Below are positions 32,233 through 41,115 of a stretch of DNA of 64,000 nt, piece by piece. The position numbers and the translations under genes are program-made. The DNA is taken from contig NZ_JAPFGB010000018.1 of the NCBI RefSeq assembly GCF_026241095.1, positions 62,001-126,000 on the forward strand, given 5' to 3'. The stretch is from Saccharopolyspora sp. NFXS83. GTDB lineage: Bacteria > Actinomycetota > Actinomycetes > Mycobacteriales > Pseudonocardiaceae. Position 1 is the stretch's first letter. Every line of letters starts with the position of its first letter. The notes beneath the pieces are model-generated. The model did not search any database and was not told the origin of the DNA. It worked only from the letters and a program-made list of their open reading frames with translations.

Positions 32233-34560
32233 GTGGCGCTCGCCCTCTACCGCAAGTACCGTCCGGCGACCTTCGCAGAGGTCGTCGGCCAAGAGCACGT
32301 CACCGAACCGCTGCGCACCGCGCTGTCGGCGCAGCGCATCAACCACGCGTACCTGTTCTCCGGGCCGCGCGGCTGCGGCAAGACCTCGTCCGCGCGCATC
32401 CTCGCCCGGTCGCTGAACTGCGCCCAGGGCCCGACCCCGGACCCGTGCGGCGAGTGCGACTCGTGCGTGGCGCTGGCCCCGGAAGGTTCCGGCAGCGTCG
32501 ACGTCGTCGAACTCGACGCAGCCAGCCACGGTGGCGTGGACGACACCCGCGAACTGCGCGATCGGGCGTTCTTCGCGCCCGCCCAGTCGCGGTACCGGAT
32601 CTTCATCATCGACGAGGCCCACATGGTCACCACGCAGGGCTTCAACGCCCTGCTGAAGATCGTCGAAGAGCCTCCCGAACACCTCATCTTCGTGTTCGCC
32701 ACCACCGAACCGGACAAGGTGCTCACCACCATCCGGTCCCGGACGCACCACTACCCGTTCCGGCTGATGCCGCCCGGCGTCATGCGCGATCTGCTCGAAC
32801 GCATCTGCGGCGACGAAGGCGTGCAGGTCGAACCGGCCGTGTACCCGCTGGTGATCCGCGCGGGCGGCGGCTCGGCGCGCGACACGCTCAGCGTGCTCGA
32901 CCAGCTGCTCGCCGGGGCCGGGGACGACGGCGTCACCTACGAGCGGGCCGTGGCGCTGCTCGGCGTCACCGACGTGGCGCTGATCGACGACATGGTCGAC
33001 GCGCTCGCCGCCGGGGACGGCGGCTCGGTGTACGGCACCGTGGACAAGCTCGTCGAAGCCGGGCACGACCCGCGCCGCTTCGCCGCCGACCTGCTCGACC
33101 GGCTCCGCGACCTCGTGCTGCTGCACGCCGTGCCCGACGCGGGCACCCGCGGGCTCATCGACACGGCGGGCGACGAGCTCACCAAGATGCAGACCCAGAC
33201 CGAGCAGCTCGGCGCGGCCACGCTGTCCCGGTACGCGGAGATCGTGCACACCGGGCTGCAGGACATGCGCGGGGCGACCGCGCCTCGGCTGCTGCTGGAA
33301 CTGCTGTGCGCTCGGATGATGCTGCCCGCCGTGTCCGAGTCGGAAAGCGCGCTGCTGCAACGCATCGAGCAGGTCGAGCGGCGGATGACGTTGGCGCCCC
33401 CGGCGAGCGCTCCCGCCGAAGCCGGCGCGGCTCCCGCCGCGGGAGCTCCCGCCGGCGCTGCTCCGGTCGCGGAGGCGGCTCCGGCAGGCGGTCGGCGGGT
33501 GTTCCAGCGGCCCAGCGACCGGCAGGCGCCCGGCGGCTCCGACGGCGCGGACCGGCAGGCGCCGACCGCCGCGCCGAAGGCCGCGAGCGAACCCGCCACC
33601 GAGCAGCCCGCCGCCGAGCAGCGGTCCGTGAACGAGCAGCGCGTCCCGGAGAACGAGCAGCCGGTCGCGCAGCAGCAGCCCGCCGCGACCGCTGAGCAGC
33701 CCGCCGCTCAGGTGCCTGCGGAGCGACCGGGCCCGAGTGCTCCCGCCGCGTCGCAGGAACCGGCTCGTCCCGCTCCCGCTCCTGCGCCCCCGCAGGCCGA
33801 ACCGACCGGGCCCGCCGTCGCCGAACCGGGCGCCGCGCACTCCGCCGGTTTCGGCGCCGCCGACGTGCGCCGGGTGTGGACGGACCTGCTGCGGGCCGTG
33901 GCGCAGCGCAACCGGCCGACGCAGGCACTGCTGCTCAACGCCACGGTGCACGACTACGTCGACGGCGCGCTGGTGCTGACGATGCCCACCTCCGGATTGG
34001 TGAAGCAGTTCGCGCAGCAGCGCCGCATCGACTTCGTGCGCGAAGCGATGAGCGACGTGCTCGGCGCCGGGCCGGATTACGAGGTGCGGTGCGTCGAAGC
34101 CGGGTCCGCACCGGCCCCGCAGCGCCCCGCCGGTGCCGCCGGGGCGGGCTCAGCCGGGAACGGTGCGAAGAAGGATCCGCCCCAGCCCGCCGCTCCGCCG
34201 ACCTACAGCCGCCCGAGCGCTGCTCGGCAAGCGCAGGCGCAGCAGCCCGCGCCGGACTCCGGCAACGGTGGCCAGCGCAAACCCGCCCCGGAGCGGCCCG
34301 CGCGGCCGTCCGGTGCCAACGGCCGGGCGCGGTCGTCCTCCGACGACATCCCGCCGCCTCCGGAGCCGCCGCCGGACGACGAGCCACCGCCGGAAGACGC
34401 CCTCCCGCCCGCGCCGCCGCCGGACGACGAGGACGAGGAAGCCATGATCGCGGGCTCCTCCCCGGCCTCGGAGGCCGACGCGGCCCCGCGCCGCGATCGC
34501 GAGGAAGAGGCCGTCGAGCTCTTCGCCGCCGAACTCGGCGCTCGCAAGATCGAAGACTGA
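32233..34560 (+). CDS. dnaX: DNA polymerase III gamma/tau subunit
   Basis: A 775-aa clamp-loader ATPase. It starts with LALYRKYRPATFAEVVGQEH; Walker A is GPRGCGKTSSARIL, the zinc site CGECDSC, Walker B FIIDEAHM and sensor 1 FATTEPDKV. The collar domain follows to about residue 365. The C-terminal half is long and Ala/Pro/Gln-rich, with a conserved folded segment (VRRWVDLLRAVAQRN-like, about residues 545-620) that binds polymerase, then Pro-rich and acidic tails. I see no obvious slippage sequence for a short gamma form. Confidence 0.95.
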   Translation: MALALYRKYRPATFAEVVGQEHVTEPLRTALSAQRINHAYLFSGPRGCGKTSSARILARSLNCAQGPTPDPCGECDSCVALAPEGSGSVDVVELDAASHGGVDDTRELRDRAFFAPAQSRYRIFIIDEAHMVTTQGFNALLKIVEEPPEHLIFVFATTEPDKVLTTIRSRTHHYPFRLMPPGVMRDLLERICGDEGVQVEPAVYPLVIRAGGGSARDTLSVLDQLLAGAGDDGVTYERAVALLGVTDVALIDDMVDALAAGDGGSVYGTVDKLVEAGHDPRRFAADLLDRLRDLVLLHAVPDAGTRGLIDTAGDELTKMQTQTEQLGAATLSRYAEIVHTGLQDMRGATAPRLLLELLCARMMLPAVSESESALLQRIEQVERRMTLAPPASAPAEAGAAPAAGAPAGAAPVAEAAPAGGRRVFQRPSDRQAPGGSDGADRQAPTAAPKAASEPATEQPAAEQRSVNEQRVPENEQPVAQQQPAATAEQPAAQVPAERPGPSAPAASQEPARPAPAPAPPQAEPTGPAVAEPGAAHSAGFGAADVRRVWTDLLRAVAQRNRPTQALLLNATVHDYVDGALVLTMPTSGLVKQFAQQRRIDFVREAMSDVLGAGPDYEVRCVEAGSAPAPQRPAGAAGAGSAGNGAKKDPPQPAAPPTYSRPSAARQAQAQQPAPDSGNGGQRKPAPERPARPSGANGRARSSSDDIPPPPEPPPDDEPPPEDALPPAPPPDDEDEEAMIAGSSPASEADAAPRRDREEEAVELFAAELGARKIED

Positions 34561-34585
34561 ACCGGCGCACCCGCAGCAGCAAGAA

Positions 34586-34621
34586 GAACGGCGCACGCCC
34601 CGCCCGGGACGTGCGCCGTTC
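34586..34621 (+). terminator. Terminator after dnaX
   Basis: GAACGGCGCACG (34586-34597) pairs perfectly with CGTGCGCCGTTC (34610-34621), 25 bases after the dnaX stop. Confidence 0.75.
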
Positions 34622-34675
34622 CTCGTGCGCGGTGCCGCCGCTCCCGAGCACACCGCCGCCGTGGTCCGCGATCCG

Positions 34676-34724
34676 AGTGAACGGCCCGTTCGTCCAACGG
34701 GTTTGGGCGAACGGGCCGTTCACT
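34676..34724. repeat. Double-palindrome intergenic repeat, copy 3
   Basis: Arms AGTGAACGGCCCGTTCG and CGAACGGGCCGTTCACT are exact inverted copies around a centre containing CCAACGGGTTTGGG. First of three copies between dnaX and the S9 peptidase gene. Confidence 0.95.
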
Positions 34725-34782
34725 CCCGAACCGACGTGCCTCCACCGCGATCGGCGCTCCGGCACGGCTCCAAAGCCGACGG

Positions 34783-34831
34783 AGTGAACGGCCCGTTCGT
34801 CCAACGGGTTTGGGCGAACGGTCCGTTCACT
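34783..34831. repeat. Double-palindrome intergenic repeat, copy 4
   Basis: Same arms and same centre as copy 3, with one base changed in the right arm (CGAACGGTCCGTTCACT). It is separated from copy 3 by 58 unrelated bases. Confidence 0.95.
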
Positions 34832-34878
34832 CACATCGGCGTGTGCTCGGGAAGGTGCGGCCGTGTGCTCCGGGCAGG

Positions 34879-34926
34879 GTGAACGGCCCGTTCGTCCAAC
34901 GGGATTGGACGGACGGGCCGTTCACT
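34879..34926. repeat. Double-palindrome intergenic repeat, copy 5
   Basis: Left arm GTGAACGGCCCGTTCG, right arm GGACGGGCCGTTCACT, centre CCAACGGGATTGG. It lies 47 bases after copy 4 and 15 bases before the S9 peptidase stop codon. Confidence 0.92.
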
Positions 34927-34941
34927 CCGGGGCTGCGGTGG

Positions 34942-36753
34942 TCAGAGGAGGTGGCGGGTGAGGAACGCCAGGGCGCGGGGGTAGGCGTCCAAGCGGTTGG
35001 AGCGCTTCGCCAAGCCGTGGCCCTCGTCGTCGAACACGAGCAGCTCGCACTCGACGCCGTTGCGGCGCACCGCCTCCGCGAGCTGCTCCGCCTCCGACAG
35101 CGGGACCCGCGGATCGTTCGCCCCGTGGATCACGAACAGCGGCGCGGAGATCTCGTCCACGTGCGTCAGCGGCGACGCCTCCCGCAGGAACTCGGCGTCG
35201 TCGGCCAGCGACCCGTACTCCCGCTCCCGGTGCGCCCGGCGGTACGGCGAGGTGTTCTCCAGGAACGTCACCAGCGACGAGATGCCCACGATGTCGACCC
35301 CGGCGGCCCACCGCTGCGGCTGGAACGCCAAGCCCGCCAGCACCATGTACCCGCCGTACGACCCGCCCCACAACGCCGACCGGGCCGGGTCGAGGCCGAG
35401 CTGCGGGAGCCACTCGTGCAACGCCGCCAAGTCCTGCACCGAGTCCAGCCGCTTGCGCCCGTCGTCGGCGCTGTACCAGCTCTTGCCGTAGCCGGTGGAG
35501 CCGCGCACGTTCGGCACCAGCACGGTGTGCCCCTGCGCGGCGAGTCCTTGCACGACGGGGTTGAACGTGCGCACCGATTGGCCTTCCGGCCCGCCGTGGA
35601 TCATCAGCACGGAGGAGCCGGTGGGCTCGGCTGGTTCGTAGACGAAGCAGGGCACCCCGGCGCCGTCGGTGCCGGGAACCCGGTGCGCGGTCGGCGTCGC
35701 GAGCCGTTCACCGGCGAGCGCGGCTGCCGAGTCGGTCATCGTGATCGGCGCCTCCTGCTCGACGTCGACGACCAGCACGTCGCCGGGCACCTCCGGCGAG
35801 CTGAACGAGAGGGCGATGAGCCGCGAATCCGGCGACCACACCGGTGCCGGCAGCGGGAACGAACACCACCCGTCTCCGGGCAGCGGAACCGAGCGGCGCA
35901 GCGCCCCGGTCCGCGCGTCGTGCAGCGCGAGGCGCGCGGCGCCGTCGTCGTTGGTCTGCACCAGCAGCGTGCGCCCGTCCGGGGACAACCAGCCCAGCAG
36001 GTCGTGCTCCTCGGAGGTCACCAGCCACGTGCGCTCCCCGGTGCGCGCGTCGAGGCGGGCGACACCGGTGCGGTCCCGGTCGGCGTTGGTGCTCACGATC
36101 AGCCCGGAGTCGTCGGGCAGCCAGCGGATGTGGGTGCTGCGGGTGTGCTCACCGAGGCCGGTGAGCGCCCGGAACCGTTCGTCGGCGGTGGCGGGCATCG
36201 TGTCGACCAGCAGGATCCGGTCGGACATCGGCTGCGCACCGGGCAGCGTCAGCGCCAGGTAGTGGCTGTCGGGGGAGGCGACGACCTCCTGCACCATGCC
36301 GCCGCCGTCGTAGACGACGATTTCCTCGCCGGTGACGGCGCTGCGGATGACGACGTCGAAGTCGACTCCGTTGCGCCGGTTCGTGGAGTACACGAGCCTG
36401 CCGGGCAGCACGTCGAGCAGCCGGTGCACGTACCTCGGGTCGCGGACCAGCGGCTGGAGGTCGCCGAGTTCGGCGGGCCGGGTGCGGCGGCGGTCCAGGC
36501 GCATCAGGGAGAGCTGGCCGCGTTCGTTGCCGCCGGTGTCGTGCTGGATGATCGCCGCTCGCTCACCGGGCAGGTAGCGGCCGGTGACGGCGCCGGACAG
36601 GGCGGTGAGCGCCGTCACGCGACCGTTCGGGGACAGCTCCACGAGCTGGGTTGAGCCCGATTCGTCGGATCCGGCGAGCACTCGTCCCGCCTCGTCCACG
36701 TCGAACGCCCGCCAGCTCGCCAGTTCCAGCAACCGCACCATGTCCACCGCCAT
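34942..36753 (-). CDS. S9 family prolyl oligopeptidase-type serine peptidase
   Basis: A 603-aa cytoplasmic peptidase. An N-terminal beta-propeller (about residues 1-340, with repeated blades such as WLPDDSGLIVSTNADRD and WSPDSRLIALSFSSPE) gates a C-terminal alpha/beta-hydrolase domain. The triad is complete: Ser in WGGSYGGYMV, Asp in HGANDPRVPL and His in DDEGHGLAKR. Such enzymes (acylaminoacyl-peptidase/DPP-like) cleave short peptides. The gene is bracketed by six copies of the intergenic repeat, three on each side. GGTGAG precedes ATG 36753. Confidence 0.92.
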   Translation of the reverse strand: MAVDMVRLLELASWRAFDVDEAGRVLAGSDESGSTQLVELSPNGRVTALTALSGAVTGRYLPGERAAIIQHDTGGNERGQLSLMRLDRRRTRPAELGDLQPLVRDPRYVHRLLDVLPGRLVYSTNRRNGVDFDVVIRSAVTGEEIVVYDGGGMVQEVVASPDSHYLALTLPGAQPMSDRILLVDTMPATADERFRALTGLGEHTRSTHIRWLPDDSGLIVSTNADRDRTGVARLDARTGERTWLVTSEEHDLLGWLSPDGRTLLVQTNDDGAARLALHDARTGALRRSVPLPGDGWCSFPLPAPVWSPDSRLIALSFSSPEVPGDVLVVDVEQEAPITMTDSAAALAGERLATPTAHRVPGTDGAGVPCFVYEPAEPTGSSVLMIHGGPEGQSVRTFNPVVQGLAAQGHTVLVPNVRGSTGYGKSWYSADDGRKRLDSVQDLAALHEWLPQLGLDPARSALWGGSYGGYMVLAGLAFQPQRWAAGVDIVGISSLVTFLENTSPYRRAHREREYGSLADDAEFLREASPLTHVDEISAPLFVIHGANDPRVPLSEAEQLAEAVRRNGVECELLVFDDEGHGLAKRSNRLDAYPRALAFLTRHLL

Positions 36754-36898
36754 GCGCTCACCTTGTCACGCACGCCCGCCGCGGTGATCGACCGGTAGGT
36801 GATGATCAACACCTTGATCGTCGCGGTGGTCGGGGGCGTCCCGGCATTCCGATGGCCGATCCCGGCGCGCCGCGGAACCGGCAGCGCACGGCACCGCG

Positions 36899-36946
36899 AG
36901 TGAACGGACCGTTCGTCCGATCCCGTGGGACGAACGGTCCGTTCGC
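36899..36946. repeat. Double-palindrome intergenic repeat, copy 6
   Basis: Left arm AGTGAACGGACCGTTCG, right arm CGAACGGTCCGTTCGC. The centre TCCGATCCCGTGGGA runs in the opposite sense to copies 3-5. First of three copies upstream of the S9 peptidase and ybaB genes. Confidence 0.92.
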
Positions 36947-37006
36947 CCCGTCCGCTTCGAGCGGGGCGGGAGGTGCCGTTTGCCGGGAGCGCGCGGCCGG
37001 TTCCGG

Positions 37007-37053
37007 GTGAGCGGACCGTTCGTCCGATCCGGTTGGTCGAACGGTCCGTTCAC
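37007..37053. repeat. Double-palindrome intergenic repeat, copy 7
   Basis: Left arm GTGAGCGGACCGTTCG, right arm CGAACGGTCCGTTCAC, centre TCCGATCCGGTTGGT. It is separated by 60 bases from copy 6. Confidence 0.9.
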
Positions 37054-37091
37054 CCCATCCCGGGGCGCGGCGCGGCGGTGGTGCGTTGAGC

Positions 37092-37137
37092 GAGCGGACC
37101 GTTCGTCCGATCCCGTTGGGCGAACGGTCCGTTCACT
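37092..37137. repeat. Double-palindrome intergenic repeat, copy 8
   Basis: Left arm GAGCGGACCGTTCG (truncated at the outer edge), right arm CGAACGGTCCGTTCACT, centre TCCGATCCCGTTGGG, which is nearly the reverse complement of the centre of copy 1. It is followed by about 200 bases leading into ybaB. Confidence 0.9.
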
Positions 37138-37339
37138 CCGGTCGGGGTCGGTGTGCGGCGGCGGGGGACATGCTGGGTGGTTGCGCCGGGTGGCGGCGGG
37201 GCACGACTACCCTGGTGGTGTGCCCGGTTCGGGCACGTGCCCACGCTGGGTTCGGACCGGTCGCGCGACCGGAACGCCGGGTGCGAACGCCCCGCGGCGA
37301 ACTCCAGCGGTGACCAAGAACAGCTCTGGGAGGACCACG

Positions 37340-37687
37340 GTGCAACCGGGTGGCCAGCCGAACATGCAGCAGATCATGGAACAGGCGCAGCAGATGCAGC
37401 AGCAGCTGATGACCGCGCAGCAGGAACTCGCCGACGCGGAGGCCACCGGCACCGCGGGCGGCGGCCTGGTGACGGCGGTGGTCAGCGGCACGGGCGAGCT
37501 GAAGTCGGTCAACATCGACCCGAAGGCCGCCGACCCCGAGGACACCGAGACCCTCTCGGACCTGGTGGTGGCCGCGGTGCGCGACGCGAACCGCGCGGCG
37601 CAGGAGCTGCAAGCCGAGAAGATGGGCCCGGTGACCGGCGCGCTGGGCGGTCAGGGACTGGGCGGCCTCGGCCTGCCCGGCATGTGA
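37340..37687 (+). CDS. ybaB: YbaB/EbfC family nucleoid-associated protein
   Basis: A 115-aa DNA-binding protein that forms tweezer-like dimers. The helical N-terminus is Met/Gln-rich ([20 protein letters not shown]) and is followed by the beta-sheet core ([20 protein letters not shown]) and helix [20 protein letters not shown] Gly/Leu-rich tail ends the protein. GTG 37340 was chosen because GGGAGG lies 7 bases upstream; the ATG at 37364 is an alternative. recR follows 13 bases later, the usual dnaX-ybaB-recR grouping, here interrupted by the S9 gene and repeats. Confidence 0.92.
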   Translation: MQPGGQPNMQQIMEQAQQMQQQLMTAQQELADAEATGTAGGGLVTAVVSGTGELKSVNIDPKAADPEDTETLSDLVVAAVRDANRAAQELQAEKMGPVTGALGGQGLGGLGLPGM

Positions 37688-37700
37688 CGGAGCGTCCACA

Positions 37701-38297
37701 GTGTACGAAGGTCCGGTCCAGGACTTGATTGACGAGCTGGGCAGGCTGCCCGGCATCGGTCCGAAGAGCGCCCAGCGCCTCGCCTTCCACCTGCTGGCGG
37801 CGGAACCGGCGGACGTGACCCGGCTGCAGGAGGTGCTGCAGAAGGTCAAGGAAGGCGTGATGTTCTGCGAGGTCTGCGGCAACGTCTCCGAGCACGAGAA
37901 GTGCCGGATCTGCCAGGACGCGCGCCGCGACGTGTCGGTGGTGTGCGTGGTGGAGGAGCCCAAGGACGTGCTCGCGGTGGAGCGCACCCGCGAGTTCAAG
38001 GGCCGCTACCACGTGCTCGGCGGGGCGCTGGATCCGTTGTCGGGAATCGGGCCGGACCAGCTTCGGGTGCGGCAGCTGCTGACGCGCATCGGCACCGACG
38101 AGATCACCGAGGTGATCATCGCGACGGACCCGAACACCGAGGGGGAGGCCACGGCGACGTACCTGGTGCGGATGCTGCGGGACTTCCCCGGTTTGAACGT
38201 GACGCGACTGGCTTCCGGGCTCCCGATGGGCGGTGACCTGGAGTTCGCGGACGAGCTGACGCTGGGTCGCGCCCTGTCGGGGCGTCGCTCGATGTGA
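37701..38297 (+). CDS. recR: Recombination mediator RecR
   Basis: A 198-aa protein that, with RecO, loads RecA at single-stranded gaps. It has an N-terminal helix-hairpin-helix ([20 protein letters not shown]), a four-Cys zinc finger ([16 protein letters not shown]) and a Toprim domain ([29 protein letters not shown]). The C-terminal [11 protein letters not shown] is typical. Start GTG 37701. It is probably co-transcribed with ybaB. Confidence 0.96.
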   Translation: MYEGPVQDLIDELGRLPGIGPKSAQRLAFHLLAAEPADVTRLQEVLQKVKEGVMFCEVCGNVSEHEKCRICQDARRDVSVVCVVEEPKDVLAVERTREFKGRYHVLGGALDPLSGIGPDQLRVRQLLTRIGTDEITEVIIATDPNTEGEATATYLVRMLRDFPGLNVTRLASGLPMGGDLEFADELTLGRALSGRRSM

Positions 38298-38364
38298 GCC
38301 CGCGTGGGCGGGACGTGCGCCCGCCCACGCGGTGCTCGCCGCCTGGCGATGAGCGGTGCGCGTG

Positions 38365-38967
38365 ATGAGCGATTTCCGGTCGGCCGTCGCTGCGGCGGCC
38401 GAGCACGTCCGCGCTGCTCCGGCTCGGCTCGGCGGGGTGCGGTTCGTGGCCGTGGACGGGCCGTCGGGTTCCGGCAAGTCCACGTTCGCCGATCTGCTGA
38501 TCTCCCGCTTGTCCGCCCCGAGGGCGCCCGGTGATGCGGATCCCGGTCCGGTGCGGCTGATCCGCACCGATGACTTCGCCACGTGGGACGAGCCCGTCGA
38601 GTGGTGGCCCCGGTTGCGCGACGGCGTGCTCGAACCGCTGCGGGCGGGTCGCGCCGGGAGCTACCGGCGCACGGAGTGGCCGGGCGGGCGGCCGGTGCTC
38701 GGGGCTCGCGTCGACGTGGCGGTGCCGCGGATCCTGGTGCTGGAAGGGGTTTCCGCCGCTCGCGCGGCAGCCGCGCCTGATCTGTCCACCGCGGTCTGGG
38801 TGGAGGTGGCGGAGTCGCTGCGGTTGGAGCGCGCCGTGGCCCGCGATGGTGAAGGCTCCCGTCGCGAACTGCGCCGCTGGCAGCACTTCGAGCGGGAGTG
38901 GTTCGCCGCGGACCGCACCCGAGCCCGCGCCGACGTCCGCGCTCGCCCGGACGGGCCGCTCGACTGA
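38365..38967 (+). CDS. P-loop kinase, uridine kinase-like
   Basis: A 200-aa nucleotide-binding protein of the uridine/phosphoribulokinase-like superfamily. Walker A is AVDGPSGSGKSTFADLL; the acidic RTDDFATWDEPVEWWPRL and ILVLEGVSAARAA segments correspond to the substrate and Walker B positions. No uridine-specific residues can be confirmed, so the phosphorylated substrate is unknown. ATG 38365 follows a short GGTGCGCGTG region; GTG 38356 in frame is an alternative. It stands alone after recR. Confidence 0.75.
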   Translation: MSDFRSAVAAAAEHVRAAPARLGGVRFVAVDGPSGSGKSTFADLLISRLSAPRAPGDADPGPVRLIRTDDFATWDEPVEWWPRLRDGVLEPLRAGRAGSYRRTEWPGGRPVLGARVDVAVPRILVLEGVSAARAAAAPDLSTAVWVEVAESLRLERAVARDGEGSRRELRRWQHFEREWFAADRTRARADVRARPDGPLD

Positions 38968-39324
38968 TCTCCGCGCCGGGCGCAATTCGATCTTCGCCGG
39001 TGATCGTTCTCGGATTCTCGTCGTTCCGCGCGGTTCAGGTGAACGGTCCACATTCGTTGCGCCGTCCGGGTTAATTGATCGTCCTCGGATCATCTTTCGG
39101 GAGCATCGCGGATCATTCGAGGTCAGCGGACGTGCGCGGCCCGAAAGAGCGCCCCGCGTCGAATGCGGTGACCGGATTCCCAGTATTTCGGGAAGTCGCG
39201 GGAAAAAGAAGTGCGCAAAGTCCGCTCGAGTAGCGAGATCGTAACCTCAACTACTCCAAAGGGGCGGCGAAGCGGACTACTGTTCTCGGCAATGTGAGAC
39301 TTGAGACACATCGAGGTGCTTTAG
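38968..39324. other. Promoter region of the peptide ABC operon
   Basis: There is no gene in these 357 bases, which are AT-richer than the surroundings. TACTGT (39278-39283) is a -10 candidate. GAGGTG (39313-39318) is the ribosome binding site of the substrate-binding protein. A short GAGAC/TGAGACAC direct repeat lies at 39296-39308. Confidence 0.45.
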
Positions 39325-41013
39325 ATGAGAGCTCCGTCGAGGCCGCTCCGCTCGACCGGTGTCCGGCGTCGGGCCGCCGTCGTGGGGATCACCTGCGCAT
39401 TAGCGGTCGCAGCGGCAGGATGTGCCGAATCGCAGCGCGGCGAAGGCGGTGGTGAGGGCGGCAGCCTCACCTTCGGCGCAGCCGGCGCCCCGGACCTCTT
39501 CGACCCGTTCTACGCGTCCGACGGGGAGACGTTCCGGGTGACCCGCCAGATCATGGAGGGACTCGTCGGGTTCAAGGAAGGCACCGCGGACGTCGAACCC
39601 GAACTCGCCGAGCGCTGGGAGCACAGCCCCGACGGCAAGACCTGGACGTTCCACCTGCGCCAAGGCGTGAAGTTCCACGACGGCACCGACTTCAACGGCG
39701 AGGCCGTCTGCAAGAACTTCGAGCGCTGGTACGACCAGACCGGCGCGGGCCAGAACAACGCGCTGTCGTACTACTGGATCGAGAACTTCGGCGGCTTCGC
39801 CGACGGCGCCAAGCCCTCGCTGTACGCGTCGTGCGACTCCCCGGACGCGGCCACCGCCGCGGTGCACCTGACGCGCGCGACCTCGAAGTTCCCCGACCTG
39901 CTGGGACTTCCGTCGTTCAGCATGCAGTCCCCGGCCGCGATGGAGCAGTACAAGGCCAACGACGTGCGGGCCGTGGGCGACAGCTTCGCCTACCCCGAGT
40001 ACGCCAGTGCGCACCCGACGGGCACCGGGCCGTTCAAGTTCGCCTCCTACGACTCGGGCAACGCCGCGATCCGGTTGGAGCGCAACGACGAGTACTGGGG
40101 CGAGAAGGCCAAGCTCAACGACCTCACGTTCCGGATCATCCCGGACGAGACGACGCGCAAGCAGGAACTCGAATCCGGCGGCATCGACGCCTACGACTTC
40201 CCCAACGCCGCCGACCTGAAGGCGTTGCGCGAGGCGGGCAACAAGGTCGAGGTCCGCGACCCGTTCAACATCATGTACCTGGGCATCACGCAGAAGAACA
40301 ACCCCGCGCTGCGGGACCTGCGGGTCCGCCAGGCGCTGGCGCACGCGGTGGACCGGGAGAACCTGGTCAAGGCGAACCTGCCGGAAGGCGCCGAGGTCGC
40401 GAAGGCGTTCTACCCGGACACCGTCGACGGCTACGCCGACGACGTGCAGCAGTACCCGCACGACCCAGCGCGCGCCAAGCAGCTGCTGGCCGAGGCCGGG
40501 GCAACGGGGCTGACGCTGAACTTCTACTGGCCCGCCGAGGTCACCCGGCCGTACATGCCGGACCCGCAGGGCATCTTCAACGCGCTCGCCGAGGACCTCC
40601 GCGAAGCCGGGATCACGGTGAACGCGGTGAGCAAGCCGTGGAACGGCGGCTACATCGACGACGTGGACAACGCCCGCGCCGACGTGTTCCTGCTCGGCTG
40701 GACCGGCGACTACAACACGCCGGACAACTTCATCGGCACGTTCTTCGGCACCCCGGACAACCGCTTCTACACCGCGGCGTCCCCGTGGGGCGAGCAGCTC
40801 GCGACGGAGCTGCGGACCGCCGACGCCGAACCCGACGACGCGCGCCGCGACGCGCTCTACCAGGAGGTCAACCGCAAGCTGCTCAGCGATTACCTGCCCG
40901 CCGTGCCGCTGTCCCACTCGCCGCCGGCGATCGTGGTCAGCGAGCGGGTGCAGGGCCTGGTCCCGTCGCCGCTGACCGCTGAGGAGTTCGCCGGGGTCAG
41001 CGTCACCGGTTGA
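39325..41013 (+). CDS. Peptide/nickel-type ABC substrate-binding lipoprotein
   Basis: A 562-aa extracytoplasmic solute receptor of the DppA/OppA family (SBP type 5). A basic N-terminus, a hydrophobic stretch and a lipobox (VAAAGCAES, Cys about 33) anchor it to the membrane. Family landmarks are LAERWEHSPDGKTWTFHLRQ, VKFHDGTDFNGEAV, GTGPFKFASYDSG and VRQALAHAVDRENLV. It captures oligopeptides, or perhaps another cationic ligand, for the two permeases that follow. It is the first gene of a five-gene operon (to 45185). Confidence 0.93.
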   Translation: MRAPSRPLRSTGVRRRAAVVGITCALAVAAAGCAESQRGEGGGEGGSLTFGAAGAPDLFDPFYASDGETFRVTRQIMEGLVGFKEGTADVEPELAERWEHSPDGKTWTFHLRQGVKFHDGTDFNGEAVCKNFERWYDQTGAGQNNALSYYWIENFGGFADGAKPSLYASCDSPDAATAAVHLTRATSKFPDLLGLPSFSMQSPAAMEQYKANDVRAVGDSFAYPEYASAHPTGTGPFKFASYDSGNAAIRLERNDEYWGEKAKLNDLTFRIIPDETTRKQELESGGIDAYDFPNAADLKALREAGNKVEVRDPFNIMYLGITQKNNPALRDLRVRQALAHAVDRENLVKANLPEGAEVAKAFYPDTVDGYADDVQQYPHDPARAKQLLAEAGATGLTLNFYWPAEVTRPYMPDPQGIFNALAEDLREAGITVNAVSKPWNGGYIDDVDNARADVFLLGWTGDYNTPDNFIGTFFGTPDNRFYTAASPWGEQLATELRTADAEPDDARRDALYQEVNRKLLSDYLPAVPLSHSPPAIVVSERVQGLVPSPLTAEEFAGVSVTG

Positions 41014-41115
41014 CCAGGTGGGGCCGGGCGCGCACCCGCCCGCAGGTGACCGAGCAGGTCCCGCGGTCGCGTCCGGCCCCCGCTCCGCAGTTCACGACCG
41101 CTCAACGGGGGACGC

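Noticed and set aside
34676-37137. The regularly spaced repeats look at first like a short CRISPR array
   Set aside because: Only three copies per cluster, unequal spacers (58 and 47, then 60 and 38 bases), strongly palindromic repeats, other copies dispersed singly through the window, and no cas genes.
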